Assembly (NCBI GenBank): GCA_018873245.2
Contig: JAEMBT020000009.1
Location: forward strand, 9,279,288-9,343,287
DNA length: 64,000 nucleotides
Origin: Archegozetes longisetosus
Lineage: Eukaryota; Arthropoda; Arachnida; Sarcoptiformes; Trhypochthoniidae
Direction: 5' to 3'
Positions 11,061 through 22,449 of the stretch are shown here, piece by piece. The translations under genes were made by a program, and so were the position numbers. Each line of letters starts with the position of its first letter. The stretch's first letter is position 1. The notes under the pieces are model-generated. The model made no database searches, was not told the DNA's origin, and saw only the letters and a list, made by a program, of their open reading frames with translations.

Positions 11061-12637
11061 TTCAGTATTCTGCAGTGGTCTCTTTCAAAAGTTATGATTA
11101 TATGCACTAAATCTTAACGAGGCGGATTGCTTAATTTATTAAAATTCTTGAGATAACAAAAATAACACTTGCCAACAATCCCATGGTTAAATCCTGTATT
11201 TTAAATCCTATTATTTCCAAAATACGAGGTAGAACAAGACCAAATTCTCTTAGTAAAAAATCTTTATTGATTGTTCTTTGAAAAATATTGATTTTGAGAT
11301 ATATTATGGAAAACAATATATAGTCAAACATATTTCCTATATTAGTAAATTAATTAATTTATAAAGACATCTATTCATAGCTGATGACGAAATGGATTAA
11401 TACATGTTATTGGCTCTACACGTTTGACTATCTACAAACACACTTACAGATTTAATAACATTATAATCTTTTGCAAAAATCTAAAAATTATTACTAGATC
11501 ACTTGCTTGTATTAAGGTAAGAGTTACAACTCTGCTGCAGTTGTAGACTCCAAAAGTTATTTAAATAAATTCTAAAATCGTTTATAACATAACAATCTCT
11601 TCAAAGGATAGTATCGGGCATTCGCGATAAAACTAACCGTAAGATCTGCAGTTAGATCATATAAGTAAACGATTTTTAAGAATCCGATATCTGTATTGAC
11701 TGATTAGTAAACTTCAGAAATCTTAAATTCAGCTTTTATTCACTCTATTTTTATGAGTAATTAAACAAAATTAATGTTTAAAGAGGAGAAAAACTGATTA
11801 AACTACATGTTAAAGATGTTTTTCATCATACTCCAGGCAGACTTTAATTCGTTTATAAAATATTCACAATAAATTTACCAAGAAGGCACAATATTTTGGT
11901 AATAGCCTTAATTTGTTTCAATTGAAAATAAATTACATTGCAATCATACCTAAGCATTAAAGACAGGAAATGTAGAAGTAGTCGCCAAAATTCAAGATAT
12001 TCCTCCAGTTCAACTTTAAATTTCTCAAACGATATTTGTTTCTATTACTAAACATAGTTTATAACAATAGAGAAACAAATAGATCTTGAAAAAGCATAAG
12101 TTTATAAGTTTACCACTATCATTTAAATAGATATATCATACAAAGGTGTACACAATAATTTTAAAAATATTTTTTAATAATGAAATTTTTAATTATTTTA
12201 TCATATAAAACCTAATATTTAAATTGATAATTAAGTCAAATCAGGTGATTATAACAAACAAGACTTAACAGGTACAAACTGTAGGGTGTCAAAAGGAGTA
12301 TCGCTGCAAAATATCACATGATAAAGTCGTGTAAGATGTATCACATGGCATACTATTACATAACAAAATATGGCATGACAGAATGTATCATAATTGTTTT
12401 GCAAAGATTTTGTGAAATAAGTATTTATAGAATGCTGTAATTTTGTATGGTTAGATTAGTCTTGTTTAACTAGAGTTGATTTAGGTTAGGTATTTGTGAG
12501 CTTGTAGATCATTTAAAATACTATAAGAGCAACTCAAACTCACTTATATTCGCAATTTTTGACTTAGATATCAATAGAATGTAGAATGATTTGTCTTAAA
12601 CATCTGGCTTTACTCATGATTAAGGATTTTTGCAAAA

Positions 12638-12644
12638 TATATAA
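12638..12644 (+). promoter_or_regulatory. Candidate TATA box of LPMO copy 2
   Basis: TATATAA, 45 bp before the start codon, in the same position as in copy 1 and in fully conserved surroundings. Confidence 0.35.
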
Positions 12645-12688
12645 TCGATCAACCTTTATTTATTCTTAGTTGTTTTGTAGCTGCGAAC

Positions 12689-13501
12689 ATGAAGTTCTTA
12701 ATTCTGCTTTCTGTTTCTATAATATATAATTTACTGCCCGAAATATCAGGACATGGGAGTCTAATAGATCCTCCCAATAGAAGTATTGCCTGGAAATACG
12801 GATTTAATACTCCACCAAACTATTGTGATTCTTGTCTTCATTGTGGAGATTACGACGTATTTATTTTACTCTAAAATTCATGTAATTATTTATGTACTTA
12901 TTTATTCATTAATTTTTAAAGATCCTATGGAGAAATGGTGGAAAGTGTGGTATTTGTGGTGACGCATACGATGGTATGAATTCAATTATTTCATTTAATA
13001 ATTATATTCCATTAACAATTTTACTTTATTAATAAATATTAATATCACTTTTAACGACCATTATATATATATATATTAGCGAAACGAGAAAATGAATGTC
13101 CAGATGGAAAGTATTGCACAAAAACAATTGTTAGGACATATAAATCTGGCTCTCAAATTAAAGTAGTCACTAATTTAATGGCTAATCATTACGGATATTA
13201 CATATTTAGAATATGCCCGGTTACTGATGATAGTAAAGAGGTGACACAGGAATGTCTCGATAAACATGAATTGCTTGTTGCTGGAACTAACAGTCCAATT
13301 TGGAAGCTTCAAAGTAATGCCAGTGGAGTGGACTTCACAACAACACTTCAACTTCCAGCTGGATTGAAATGCTCGCGATGTGTACTACAGTGGGACTGGT
13401 GGTGCGGCAATAGATATGGTGCGTGCGGTAATGGAACTTCTGCCATGGGTTGTGGACGTCAAGAACTTTTCAGACAATGTGCTGATGTCAAGATTGAATA
13501 G
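12689..13501 (+). CDS. AA15-family lytic polysaccharide monooxygenase, copy 2
   Basis: Exons 12689-12856, 12922-12973 and 13080-13501 encode 213 aa with the same splice phases as copy 1. The signal peptide precedes the same mature N-terminal His22, and His110 is present in MANHYGYY. Differences from copy 1 are few, for example Asn for Thr in the signal peptide, GKYC for GRYC, LMANH for LGANH and RYGACG for RYGSCG. Both intron sequences are also nearly identical, so the two copies are recent or have been homogenised. The predicted role is secreted oxidative chitin cleavage, useful in moulting, digestion or gut-lining turnover. Both copies look functional. Confidence 0.9.
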
Positions 13502-13789
13502 CATTAAGTACAGTGTTAACGATTGAATAGATACTTTAATTTTACTTCTGCCTACAAAGCTATTAATAATAATAAACTTAATTCATTGACTATTGATTTA
13601 AAGTTTTTAAAAATCTAAATGTCATATATAGGATCTAGAATGACCAAGTCTTGTAAGATCCAAATCTGGACATAAAAAGTAGAGGGTTACTTCTATATAA
13701 TTTGTGAAAGTTTACAATTTTCTTAGTCTTTGCCACCAAAACTGAAAAAATGCTACATAATTCTAATGAGAAATAAATTTATATTTTTC

Positions 13790-14790
13790 TGTGATTCTAC
13801 AGCATTTAGTAATAAAACATTAAGTTTAACATAATCATAAAACTCAGAAAAATTCGTCGGAAATTTGAATCTATTGCGTATTTCAGCATTAACTAGATTT
13901 ACACTCATTTGATTGCGTTCAACTGTCCATAAGTTTAGTATAACACTAAAGACTTAGCAAATTCATCAGCTATTGGAATGGCTAAAAACACTTTCAATTA
14001 CTATATAACTAAATTACTATATAAACTTTTAACTAAATTTCTGAACTCGTTTTTGTTTAATGTTTTGCACAAAAACATAATTTCTTATCTGAATATGATA
14101 AAATTTTGAAAATCTCATTGAATTTATAGCACTCATCAAATAAAACATCTCTATCGATAATTATATTTAAAAGTTTACAAATATCAGTTGTATCATTGTA
14201 AAAGTTTTTTTTTCTAAATTTAAAAAAAAAATTTAAATATTGAATTTTCAAAGTCAAAATGTTTATCTAAATGATTAAGAACTAAAATATATCGTATCTG
14301 AAACCTTTCATACTTTTTCTCTAATTAACTGAGGATTTTTCTAAATAACTGTTTAATAAACTTCCATAAAAGTTGTACTTAATTCTACTATATTTAATTT
14401 AAATTTTAATTCTGTCATAATATCATAAATGAGTGGAACTAGTAGATATCATTTCGAACTTTAGGATGGTTTTGCGAAAAATTTTCATTTACTGATGAAA
14501 AAAATATGAGAGTATCTGATTGAAATTTAATTTACAATTTTTATTCTCATTTATTTCATTAAAAACTGTTATAATCCAAGGACATTCATCTGGGTTTAGA
14601 AAAAGAAAACATGATTCTACAACTTCAACATTAGTTAATAGTCTATTAATAGCTAGATATAATGGTAACCATCTAGTAGGGACGTGTCTCAGGAGTTTGC
14701 TATAATCATTATCAATAAGCTCATGCCAAGATTTTAGCTCATTTTCACGTTTAGATGAACTAGAAAAAATGATCATATATCTTAAGAATT
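13790..14790 (-). pseudogene. Decayed hAT-superfamily transposase (copy 2)
   Basis: On the minus strand a catalytic-core segment (14489-14776; FSSSSKRENELKSW, LLRHVPTRWLPL) is followed by DISKLL-like and DRDVLFDECYK sequence (14057-14257). A C-terminal piece at about 13800-13930 reads ERNQMSVNLVNAEIRNRFKF. Frames change between pieces and stops are frequent. The family matches the relic at 4372-8021. Confidence 0.7.
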
Positions 14791-15059
14791 AGATTTTCGA
14801 AATCAAGAATAGTTTTAAGAGCCCGTATTTTGATGTATTACGCAAAACATGACAATTTCAATAAGTTTTATTTCTTTCAAACTAGAGATTTTTACTTTAA
14901 TGAAAACAAAGCTACACAGTTGGGCATAAGTTACGCAACATTTAAAATTTTGATTATAAAAAACTACAGAAGATATCAGAATCTACTAAATAGCATTTTA
15001 TTCACAAAGGTATATGGTCTAATGAATTAAGCTTTCATGATATCTAAACTCAACGGTTA

Positions 15060-15240
15060 CTGAGTGATGGAGCCGAGTCTAAAAGTTGATAATTACAAGC
15101 TGTCTGATGTCTTCAGGGAGTGACTGAATGACGTCTGTGATGCGTTCTTAGAGCAGCTCGAGGTTCTGTATAGGTGTCTCATACACTTTATTTTAGCACA
15201 GCCCAATAAAGAAGTCACTGACCGTAGCATCCGGGGAATG
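15060..15240 (-). pseudogene. Mariner/IS630-type transposase 3' fragment
   Basis: The minus strand reads PHSPDATVSDFFIGLC then NKVYETPIQNLELL, and later ERITDVIQSLPEDIRQ, with several stops. This is the pattern of the DDE/D transposase C-terminal region. It lies just outside the left arm of the large palindrome. Confidence 0.5.
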
Positions 15241-15360
15241 TGGGGCTAATCAATATCCCTTCCAGTGTGTTTTTCAGCATTCAATCCGATGAAACAGCGC
15301 TCAGTGACCAACTTTCAAACTCGACTGCACCACTTGGTAGTAATTGAGAAAAGATATTTT

Positions 15361-18359
15361 TAAGTTTTAATTTTGATGAAGTTGATTTCCTGTAACGTTT
15401 TACAGTCTTAACAATGACAACTTGCAGACAAGTATTGACCGTCCAGGATATGAACGAAGCGATGCCCACGCTTCGGTTGAAATTCACAAACAAGGCTGAG
15501 TCCTTGGCTGCCAAAAGACCAGCTGAACCTGGTTTTATTGAAAAAAGCCAAAAGATTTGCTGAAAATATGATTGGAAGAGCTGAGGCTGATCTTGTTCTC
15601 GATACAGAGCCAACAAAGGAGGCGACTGAAAAGAACAAGCAGAGGCTTAAGAAAATGTTCGAATCAATGAGAGATAAGCTTGACAAGCAACAGGAGGAGG
15701 TTTTGAGACAATTTGATGGCTTGACACCGCAGCAACAAGAAGATATTCTTACCTTTTGGGAAGCTGTCAACGAGTTTTTTAATGATATATTTCAGTGGCT
15801 GAGCGATGTCTTCAATTACGTAATGGAGAAAATCCGCGCAGGGTTTAAAATTGTTGAAGACGCTGTTAAGGGAGTTTTCAAGACAATATTTGAATTTTTT
15901 AAGATCATATTTTGAACATGTGCTCAAAAGTTCATAGTTCGTGTTAACTTGTTGTGCATTAAGAGAATGAATTCTGATTTTTTATTTCAAATAACTACTT
16001 TTAGTAATAAAAAAATAAAATTTATTAAACAAAGGTTAATGCCCAATTGTGTAAGATTAATATTTATTTATAAAAACCAATTTCCATAGAAATTATCACA
16101 TTAACCAGTGTATTCTCTAAACTAATGCTGCAAGAGATTATGCGACATCACCATGTTCACATTCTTGTAGCAATAGGCAATGATAATGAGTTGTATTGAA
16201 ATCGTCAGACAAACGCCTGATAAAAATACTTCACTTTGATTACTGATTACAGCAATAAAAGCAGAATTCCTTGACGAATACACTATAAAGAGAAACTAAC
16301 TATAAGGTCATGTTGATAGTCGGGCGTACATAATATATGGTCTTTTGTCTATTATAATGCCTTTATCTCTTGGGTTTGTCGCTCCAATCCTTCAAAACAT
16401 AAACTTGTTCTTTCCACGCCATCATAAGACTGGTTTATTTTGTTCTTACATTCACTCAACAATTATTCATCAATTTCGCTTTATCTACTGCTTCAAGCTT
16501 TATTTTCTGCGCCTGAATCAAATATACCATCACCCGTCATCATGATGATAGGGCGACCATCTTTGGCATGCCTCAAGACGAGATAAAATCATCATAGGGG
16601 GATATTCACATTTTATTTTGTTAAAAAAACATGTGATTTTATTAATTATTACAAACACGACTACCAGGTCTCCCGGATTTGAGTTTTCCTCCCGGTTGTG
16701 GTCGGACGGAAGGCTGTTCCTCCCGCTTTAGGCAGAAACCATTAAGCAAGAAATTTCTTAGTAATAAAAATTTATAAGACAAGATACCCCTGGTGATACC
16801 GAAGACGGGCTACGTTAGCTTCATAGTTAATCGCCAAAGACTCATTCATATTATAGATTTTGCGCTAAACTAAATTTAGATATTTCAATAACAAGAGAAA
16901 TCAAAAGAAAACTCCGAGGTCTGCTTGAGATGGGATTTCTCGACTAGATAGCCGGAAAATTTAAGTGGACTTTTATCATTAAATGACTGAAACAGAATGA
17001 AAAATGGTTGATTCGCGATAAATTCTTTTAATTACAGCCTTTTATTTAATGGTTTTTCAATTTTTCTTAAAGTCTTGTTAAAGATGTTTCGTTTCATGAA
17101 TTTCATATTTAATTTATATAGTTCATTGTATCTTAATAAAAGGAATGTTTCTAGGAAATTTTCCAAAACTAAATCAAGCCTTCTAATGTACTTGCAACGC
17201 ATGTGGGCGTTCCTCGAACATGATTGAATGATTGAGATAGCAATGATTTCTGGGAATATAGAAACCATCATGTCCAAACTCAGGCAAGCGTCTTGTTTTT
17301 CATAAAGTCTATCAGTTCTTACTATGCTTTAATCTTTTTGTCAAGAACAAAGCTCCATAATTTATGATCAGATGACATGATCGCCTTTAGCGTATACACT
17401 CATAACACCTCTTAATTTGAGTTAGTTACCCCATGACTAAAGTGTTAAAGATAAAATTGTTAAGCACTTAGGTTTAATAAAGGCTTTTTCGCGTGAAGAT
17501 AATCAAGGTTTTCGAATGAATAGATAAAAATTGTTAAAATAGACAAAGAATAGTTTCGTATCTTAGTCCTTGAACCTTAAAATAGACTTTAAGCGCATAT
17601 TTTTCAATGATTGCCTTCATATTTTGAAAATGTTTTTATTATATTAATGGCGCGTCATTAGATGTTCAAAATTCATTAAAAATGCTGGCCGCTGATTTTC
17701 TTGGAATTATGCTCTTTTGATAAATCATCTAGGTTTTAAATCTGTTAGAGCAGAAATGATTAATATTTTTACTTTTGAAACAAATCAAAGAGAAGATTGT
17801 CTCATAATCATTTTTATTCAAAAACACGTATCATATTTAAAAATGTCATCAATCACTATCATTATATCAATCAGAAACCACAATCATTAGAAGAAATTTT
17901 TTAAATACATTCAAAATGAAATTTAATTATTGACTTTTTAAACTCTATTATAGTTTTCAGACAAGGAGAGGTCAATTGAAACCCATTTTGCTTAGGAAAA
18001 GTCGCTTTCTAGTCGCGGTCAAAATGGGGTCATATCTCATGACTACGGTCACGGAGACCAAAATGTATCGCATTTTCGGACGAAACTGAATATCCTCCTT
18101 TAGCTAATTTTTATTTGCTGATAAAGTAAATTGAGTTCAGTTATCCGTATATTTTACAAAAATGTCTATCAACGAAAATTTTGAAATCACGTTTCGAAAA
18201 ATTTACTGATCACATCTTCATCCAATATGAATTTTTTTCTAAGTAATTGATCTGTTTAATTTTGAATTTTGTGCTCATCCATTCAATTAAGGCTAATTAA
18301 ACAACAAATCAATAGCCATTTATTATTCAACCCCTAAAACGTCGTTTATTTATTAACTA
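15361..18359 (+). repeat. Left arm of a 10.1-kb palindrome (2,999 bp)
   Basis: This arm is the reverse complement of 22450-25448. Coordinates mirror about a fixed sum (40809) almost throughout, so the arms are essentially gap-free. In the 0.5 kb around the small gene I counted about five substitutions, near 99% identity. Homology ends abruptly at both borders. The arm carries the amphipathic-helix gene near its outer end. Other open stretches (16345-16545 + and 17032-17277 -) lack ATG starts and are not credible genes. A GC-richer patch at 16660-16740 is of unknown nature. No target-site duplication was found at the outer borders. Confidence 0.9.
15414..15915 (+). CDS. Small amphipathic-helix protein, left copy, frame-shifted
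   Basis: An ATG at 15414 opens a frame that ends at a TGA near 15561. A second frame, one base out of register, runs to 15915 without an ATG until 15568. The switch coincides with a run of six A at 15541-15546. With the shift bridged, a protein of about 167 aa would result; without it, translation from the ATG at 15568 gives 115 aa. The long part is charged and helical (KQRLKKMFESMRDKLDKQQE, then LTPQQQEDIL), followed by an aromatic amphipathic C-terminal helix of about 45 residues ending FFKIIF. I do not recognise the family. The same shift is present in the other arm, so it predates the duplication, is copied by conversion, or is real recoding. Confidence 0.5.
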
Positions 18360-21300
18360 AGTATATTTTGAATAGAATTATAATACTATCAAAAGATCAT
18401 TAATTCTCCCGGATATCTAAAACGAATTATCTTTAGACCATATCATTTAAATTTGTCTCTTAAAATAGACCACGTTGCTTAACTGAAATTAGATAATTTT
18501 TTTTCAAACCAATAATTATGAATATTATTCTCCTCAAAACTTGATATTAATATATTTTCATTGTAGGTTTTTTACGTTTTTTACTTTTATATTTAAGTAT
18601 TATAACTATTTAAAAGGTTAATTTAAAAGTTTCAAAGTTTCTTCAAGTTATTAAATTAATTAATTTAGTAGGTTACTTCAGGAAATTCCATCTTTTCTGA
18701 TTCGACACCGCTGACAATCCATAAGAAATCTTCTAGTATTTCTAATCGTATTTTAGCCTTATGAGAATATTGATAGGAACTTTCTATTGACATACGAACT
18801 TTCTCAATAAGATTTTTAGCTAGTTCAATATTTTCTGAACTACCATTTAGTACATCATATATTGCGATATTAATCATTGCTGTATTGCGCATTTCCTCCA
18901 ACTTTGAGGTAAAAGGCATCTCGTTCACATCTTCAAAATCACTCTTCAACGCTATTCTGCTATAATCTTTAATTAAAAAGAGATCCGTAAAGAAGTAAAA
19001 ATAAAATTTCATAGTTTTTCTTCGTTTCTCATTAACGCGATTATCAAGTTTTCTAGCTTCATCCTCGAGATGTGTACTTAATACCCCATTCAAAACGTTC
19101 ATTCCATTCAATTTTAATTCTTCAGTTGTTATTCCATCGATTTTTATTCTTCCGCTAATAAGCGCTTCACCAATCAAGTTTAATAAATAAGCAATGCCAT
19201 CAGGCCTAAATCCGTGCATTATAAGTTCTTTTATTATCTTTTGATGATCAACAAAGTCTCCACGATTCTTTAATTTTAGAAGGCTATTACCACTTTCATA
19301 ATTTTTTGAAAGCTCATCGAAAAATGTATTATAATCTCCTTGATCATAGGCATGTAATGCTTTTTCCATGATTTGATTAAGTACTTCACGAGTTTCTGGC
19401 TCTTTGAGAAGTTGAGTGCCCTTCTTCCACAGATGTCTACCACCCCATAGCCCAAAAACAAGCATACTTATTCCCGCGACGACTCCAACCGCTGGCCCAC
19501 CAATACCAGTTCCAACAAGAAACGCATTTAAAGAACTATAACCACCAGCGGCTACAGTTATACCTCCAGCTCCACCTGCTGCAACCATAGTGCCAGCTCC
19601 AACTGCTTTATACGCGTAAGCATGCGTTTTGGCCATCAAAATTTCCTTTTCATCTGCTTTATAACTGACCAAATTACGATCCGCTTTGAGCATTAACTCG
19701 ATACTTAATTTTTCTAAGTCTTCAATGATTGAGCGATGAATTGACTTTCTTTCAAAAAATGAATAATCATCACTAAAAGATTGTGACTTTACTAAAGCAT
19801 AACATGGATTATCAGGATTATATTTTGGTTTAATCTCAGTATTCAATTGAGTACTATTTCCATTTTTACTAAAATTACTGCTTTTGACTTTATCAAATAT
19901 TTGTTTTGCCTCAAATAAGTCCTGTCGAGTGATGTCATTTGGATTTCGGTATATTAAGTTAATTGCGGATATGGCACATAACTGGGCCTCTAGAAATTTG
20001 TCGCAGATAAACAAGGATAGTGCCATATAACCTCTTAACTTTACTTGACTTCTAAGTTGTTTATCTTTATCAGCAAGTTTACAAGCTGCGCGATATTCGT
20101 TGTAGGCGTCGTGTGCATGAGAAATACTGAAACTCTTAAGTTGTTCAGAAGATATCATTCTAAGGTCTTCTTCTTTCAAGAGTTTCAACTTATCCCAGTG
20201 AGCTTTACTTGCGTTGCGATAATCTATTGCAATTTTCCATGATTCATTTGCCTTTTCTTCGTGAATACTTAGATGACCAATTTTTGAGGATTGTTTCAAG
20301 TCAAATAATAAACTATTTCTAAATTCTAAAATGTATTTAAATAGCTTAGCTCCTAGTTCTTTATATTTCTCTTTAAGCGCAGTAGGAATGGGAAGACTAA
20401 TAGTTTTATCAGGATGAAAATACAAAGCGAGTCTTCGGTAACGCTTATTAATTTCTTCTTCTGTAAGCACGAGGTTGTTAAATAAAATTTCTTTTTTATT
20501 TAGATTATTCAAAATATCTTGCATGAAATTTATCATTCTCAAATAAGCAACGTTATTATATCGGTCTTTTAAATTAGTCAGCAAAAAACATAACTTATCC
20601 GATGAGTCATCACCTTCTTCAGTGCTTTGAGTTACATTTAAACATTTAGCTATTAAAGTATCTACTATATTTATTAAGTCGCGGTTGTACCTAACAATAT
20701 TTTCAAAATCTTCAAAATTCTTGACTGTATTATTCAGTCTTCTAAAATTCTCTTCGATATATTTAATAATACCCTCCTCTATTAAGTCTTGAAGCTTTTG
20801 TATAATAACTTGTATGGATTCTCCGTCAGTATTAGCAGATGTATTGGAAGTTCTTTTAAACATTTTTTCTTTACTACAATTATGTATCTTTTGCGAAACC
20901 ATAAAAATTCATTAATTTTTACAAAATCTGAGACGAATTCTGTTGATTTATTCTAAAACTTACCAACTATTACATCAAGTAGTTGCCAATGTAACACGCA
21001 AACGATATTTATGCACTTTTTGAGGAATCAAGTGTTTAATTCGGTTTTAAAATTTTTATCTACTTTGGAGCGAACTTTTGATAAAGGTAATTAAATTTTT
21101 GCAATTTAACCCTAATTCACATTCATATAAATGTATTTTTTGAATACAAGAACTTATACATATATCACAAGTTAACTAATACGTTCAAAACCATATTCAA
21201 ACTAGTCGTATGAAAGTAATTATAGTAAAATACTAACTAGCTTAAAACAAGTAAAAAGAAGGATTAGAAAGGTTCAATACATGGAAGAGTGTTTTTCAAT

Positions 21301-22449
21301 AATATCCAACTAATTATATACGAAGAGATTCAAAATATGTAATACATATTAACCAATAATAATATTTGAACTGATAAATTACAAAGTTCTTTGTGATAAT
21401 CACTGTGGTGATTAAATTAAAAAGTAAATAAAAGGTAATCATTCAATTTCAAATGGTCATATAAATCGATTAAGATCGAAGGATTGATTAATTTAAAACT
21501 AAAGGTAACAAACATAAAAATAGCTAGTATGTAAAGAATTTAATATCAAGTTTTGAGAAGAATAATATTCATAATTATTGTTTTGAAGAAAGAAATTACT
21601 TATTTTTAGTTGTTAAGTAACGTAATCTATTTTAACAGGTAAATTTAAGTGATAAAGTCTAAAGATAACTCATTTAAGATATCATGGAGTATTAATGTTC
21701 TTTTGATAATATAATTTTATTCAAAACATACAAGGAACACTAGTCAATCGTTAAATTTTAAAAATTTCATAAAATGCTCATATACAGCTTTTAATATAAG
21801 TAATAAAAACAAGCAAACCGATTTTACTTAATATTAAGCTTTTAGTAGCTTTCAGACTTAATTATACTTATAGAGTCCTAATTAATGGCTTAATAGTAAG
21901 TATATTATTCCTTCTCAATTAGTTTGTTAGTTATATTAAATTAAACAAATGATAATATAATTTATTTAAATTTTTATTCAAAGTTAGAATTACAATGAAA
22001 AATTAATTTTAATCAACATAATTGTTGTGCTTACGATAAGAATTAGAGAAATGAAAGAAACATGATATAATTTTACATAAACTACGTATTATAAAGATTC
22101 TTTCAGAATATTGTGACCAAACACTAAAACAGATTTAGTCAGTCATTTTATCATAAATACAACGAGTATATTGATTAAAATTATTTTTTTGTAATTCTAA
22201 CCTTGAATGAAAATTTTAAACTAAATTACCGTACGTTTAATCTAATATAAATAATAAAGTAATTGAACAGAAATAGCAAACTTGCTATAAAGATATTTAT
22301 TAAAATACTATAAGTATAGTTAAATCTGAAAAATACTAAAACTTTCATATTAAGCAAAATAGGTTTGCGTGTTCTGTTTATTTGTATTAAGAGCTGTCTA
22401 TAAGCATTGGATAATTTTTTTAAATTAACGATTCGCTAGTGTTGCTTGT
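18360..22449. other. Single-copy spacer of the palindrome
   Basis: This 4,090-bp spacer separates the inverted arms. It holds the J-domain gene (18665-20902, minus strand). The 1.5 kb beyond the start of that gene (20903-22449) is very AT-rich with no recognisable gene. Confidence 0.8.
18665..20902 (-). CDS. Intronless 745-aa J-domain protein with glycine-rich hydrophobic segment
   Basis: One uninterrupted frame of 745 aa starts at ATG 20902. Residues about 145-205 resemble a J domain: RYRRLALYFHPDK carries the HPD tripeptide (163-165) that stimulates Hsp70 ATPase. Before it is a helical region of about 140 residues. Residues about 205-345 are helical and may form TPR-like repeats. Residues 430-490 are rich in Gly, Ala and Val (VGAGTMVAAGGAGG, GVVAGISMLVFGLWGG) and look like one or two membrane-inserting hairpins. 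A helical C-terminal domain of about 250 residues follows. There is no signal peptide. It is alone in the palindrome spacer. It could be an Hsp70 co-chaperone acting at a membrane; the role is inferred. Absence of introns contrasts with most neighbouring host genes and leaves open retroposition or horizontal transfer. Confidence 0.75.
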   Translation of the reverse strand: MVSQKIHNCSKEKMFKRTSNTSANTDGESIQVIIQKLQDLIEEGIIKYIEENFRRLNNTVKNFEDFENIVRYNRDLINIVDTLIAKCLNVTQSTEEGDDSSDKLCFLLTNLKDRYNNVAYLRMINFMQDILNNLNKKEILFNNLVLTEEEINKRYRRLALYFHPDKTISLPIPTALKEKYKELGAKLFKYILEFRNSLLFDLKQSSKIGHLSIHEEKANESWKIAIDYRNASKAHWDKLKLLKEEDLRMISSEQLKSFSISHAHDAYNEYRAACKLADKDKQLRSQVKLRGYMALSLFICDKFLEAQLCAISAINLIYRNPNDITRQDLFEAKQIFDKVKSSNFSKNGNSTQLNTEIKPKYNPDNPCYALVKSQSFSDDYSFFERKSIHRSIIEDLEKLSIELMLKADRNLVSYKADEKEILMAKTHAYAYKAVGAGTMVAAGGAGGITVAAGGYSSLNAFLVGTGIGGPAVGVVAGISMLVFGLWGGRHLWKKGTQLLKEPETREVLNQIMEKALHAYDQGDYNTFFDELSKNYESGNSLLKLKNRGDFVDHQKIIKELIMHGFRPDGIAYLLNLIGEALISGRIKIDGITTEELKLNGMNVLNGVLSTHLEDEARKLDNRVNEKRRKTMKFYFYFFTDLFLIKDYSRIALKSDFEDVNEMPFTSKLEEMRNTAMINIAIYDVLNGSSENIELAKNLIEKVRMSIESSYQYSHKAKIRLEILEDFLWIVSGVESEKMEFPEVTY

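Larger units (their letters stand above)
11415..13515. repeat. Right copy of the LPMO segmental duplication
   Basis: Partner of 380-3030, in direct orientation about 10.5 kb downstream. It lacks the foldback insertion and other extra bases of the left copy, so it is about 550 bp shorter. Upstream divergence is clear, while the transcription unit is almost identical. Confidence 0.85.

Noticed and set aside
15281-15770. Minus-strand frames antisense to the small helix gene
   Set aside because: Composition is irregular and the sense strand gives a clearly helical protein.
16345-17277. Open frames of 66 and 81 codons in the palindrome arms
   Set aside because: They begin at TTG, lack ATG starts at the right place and show no domain. 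Their conservation between arms follows from the DNA identity.
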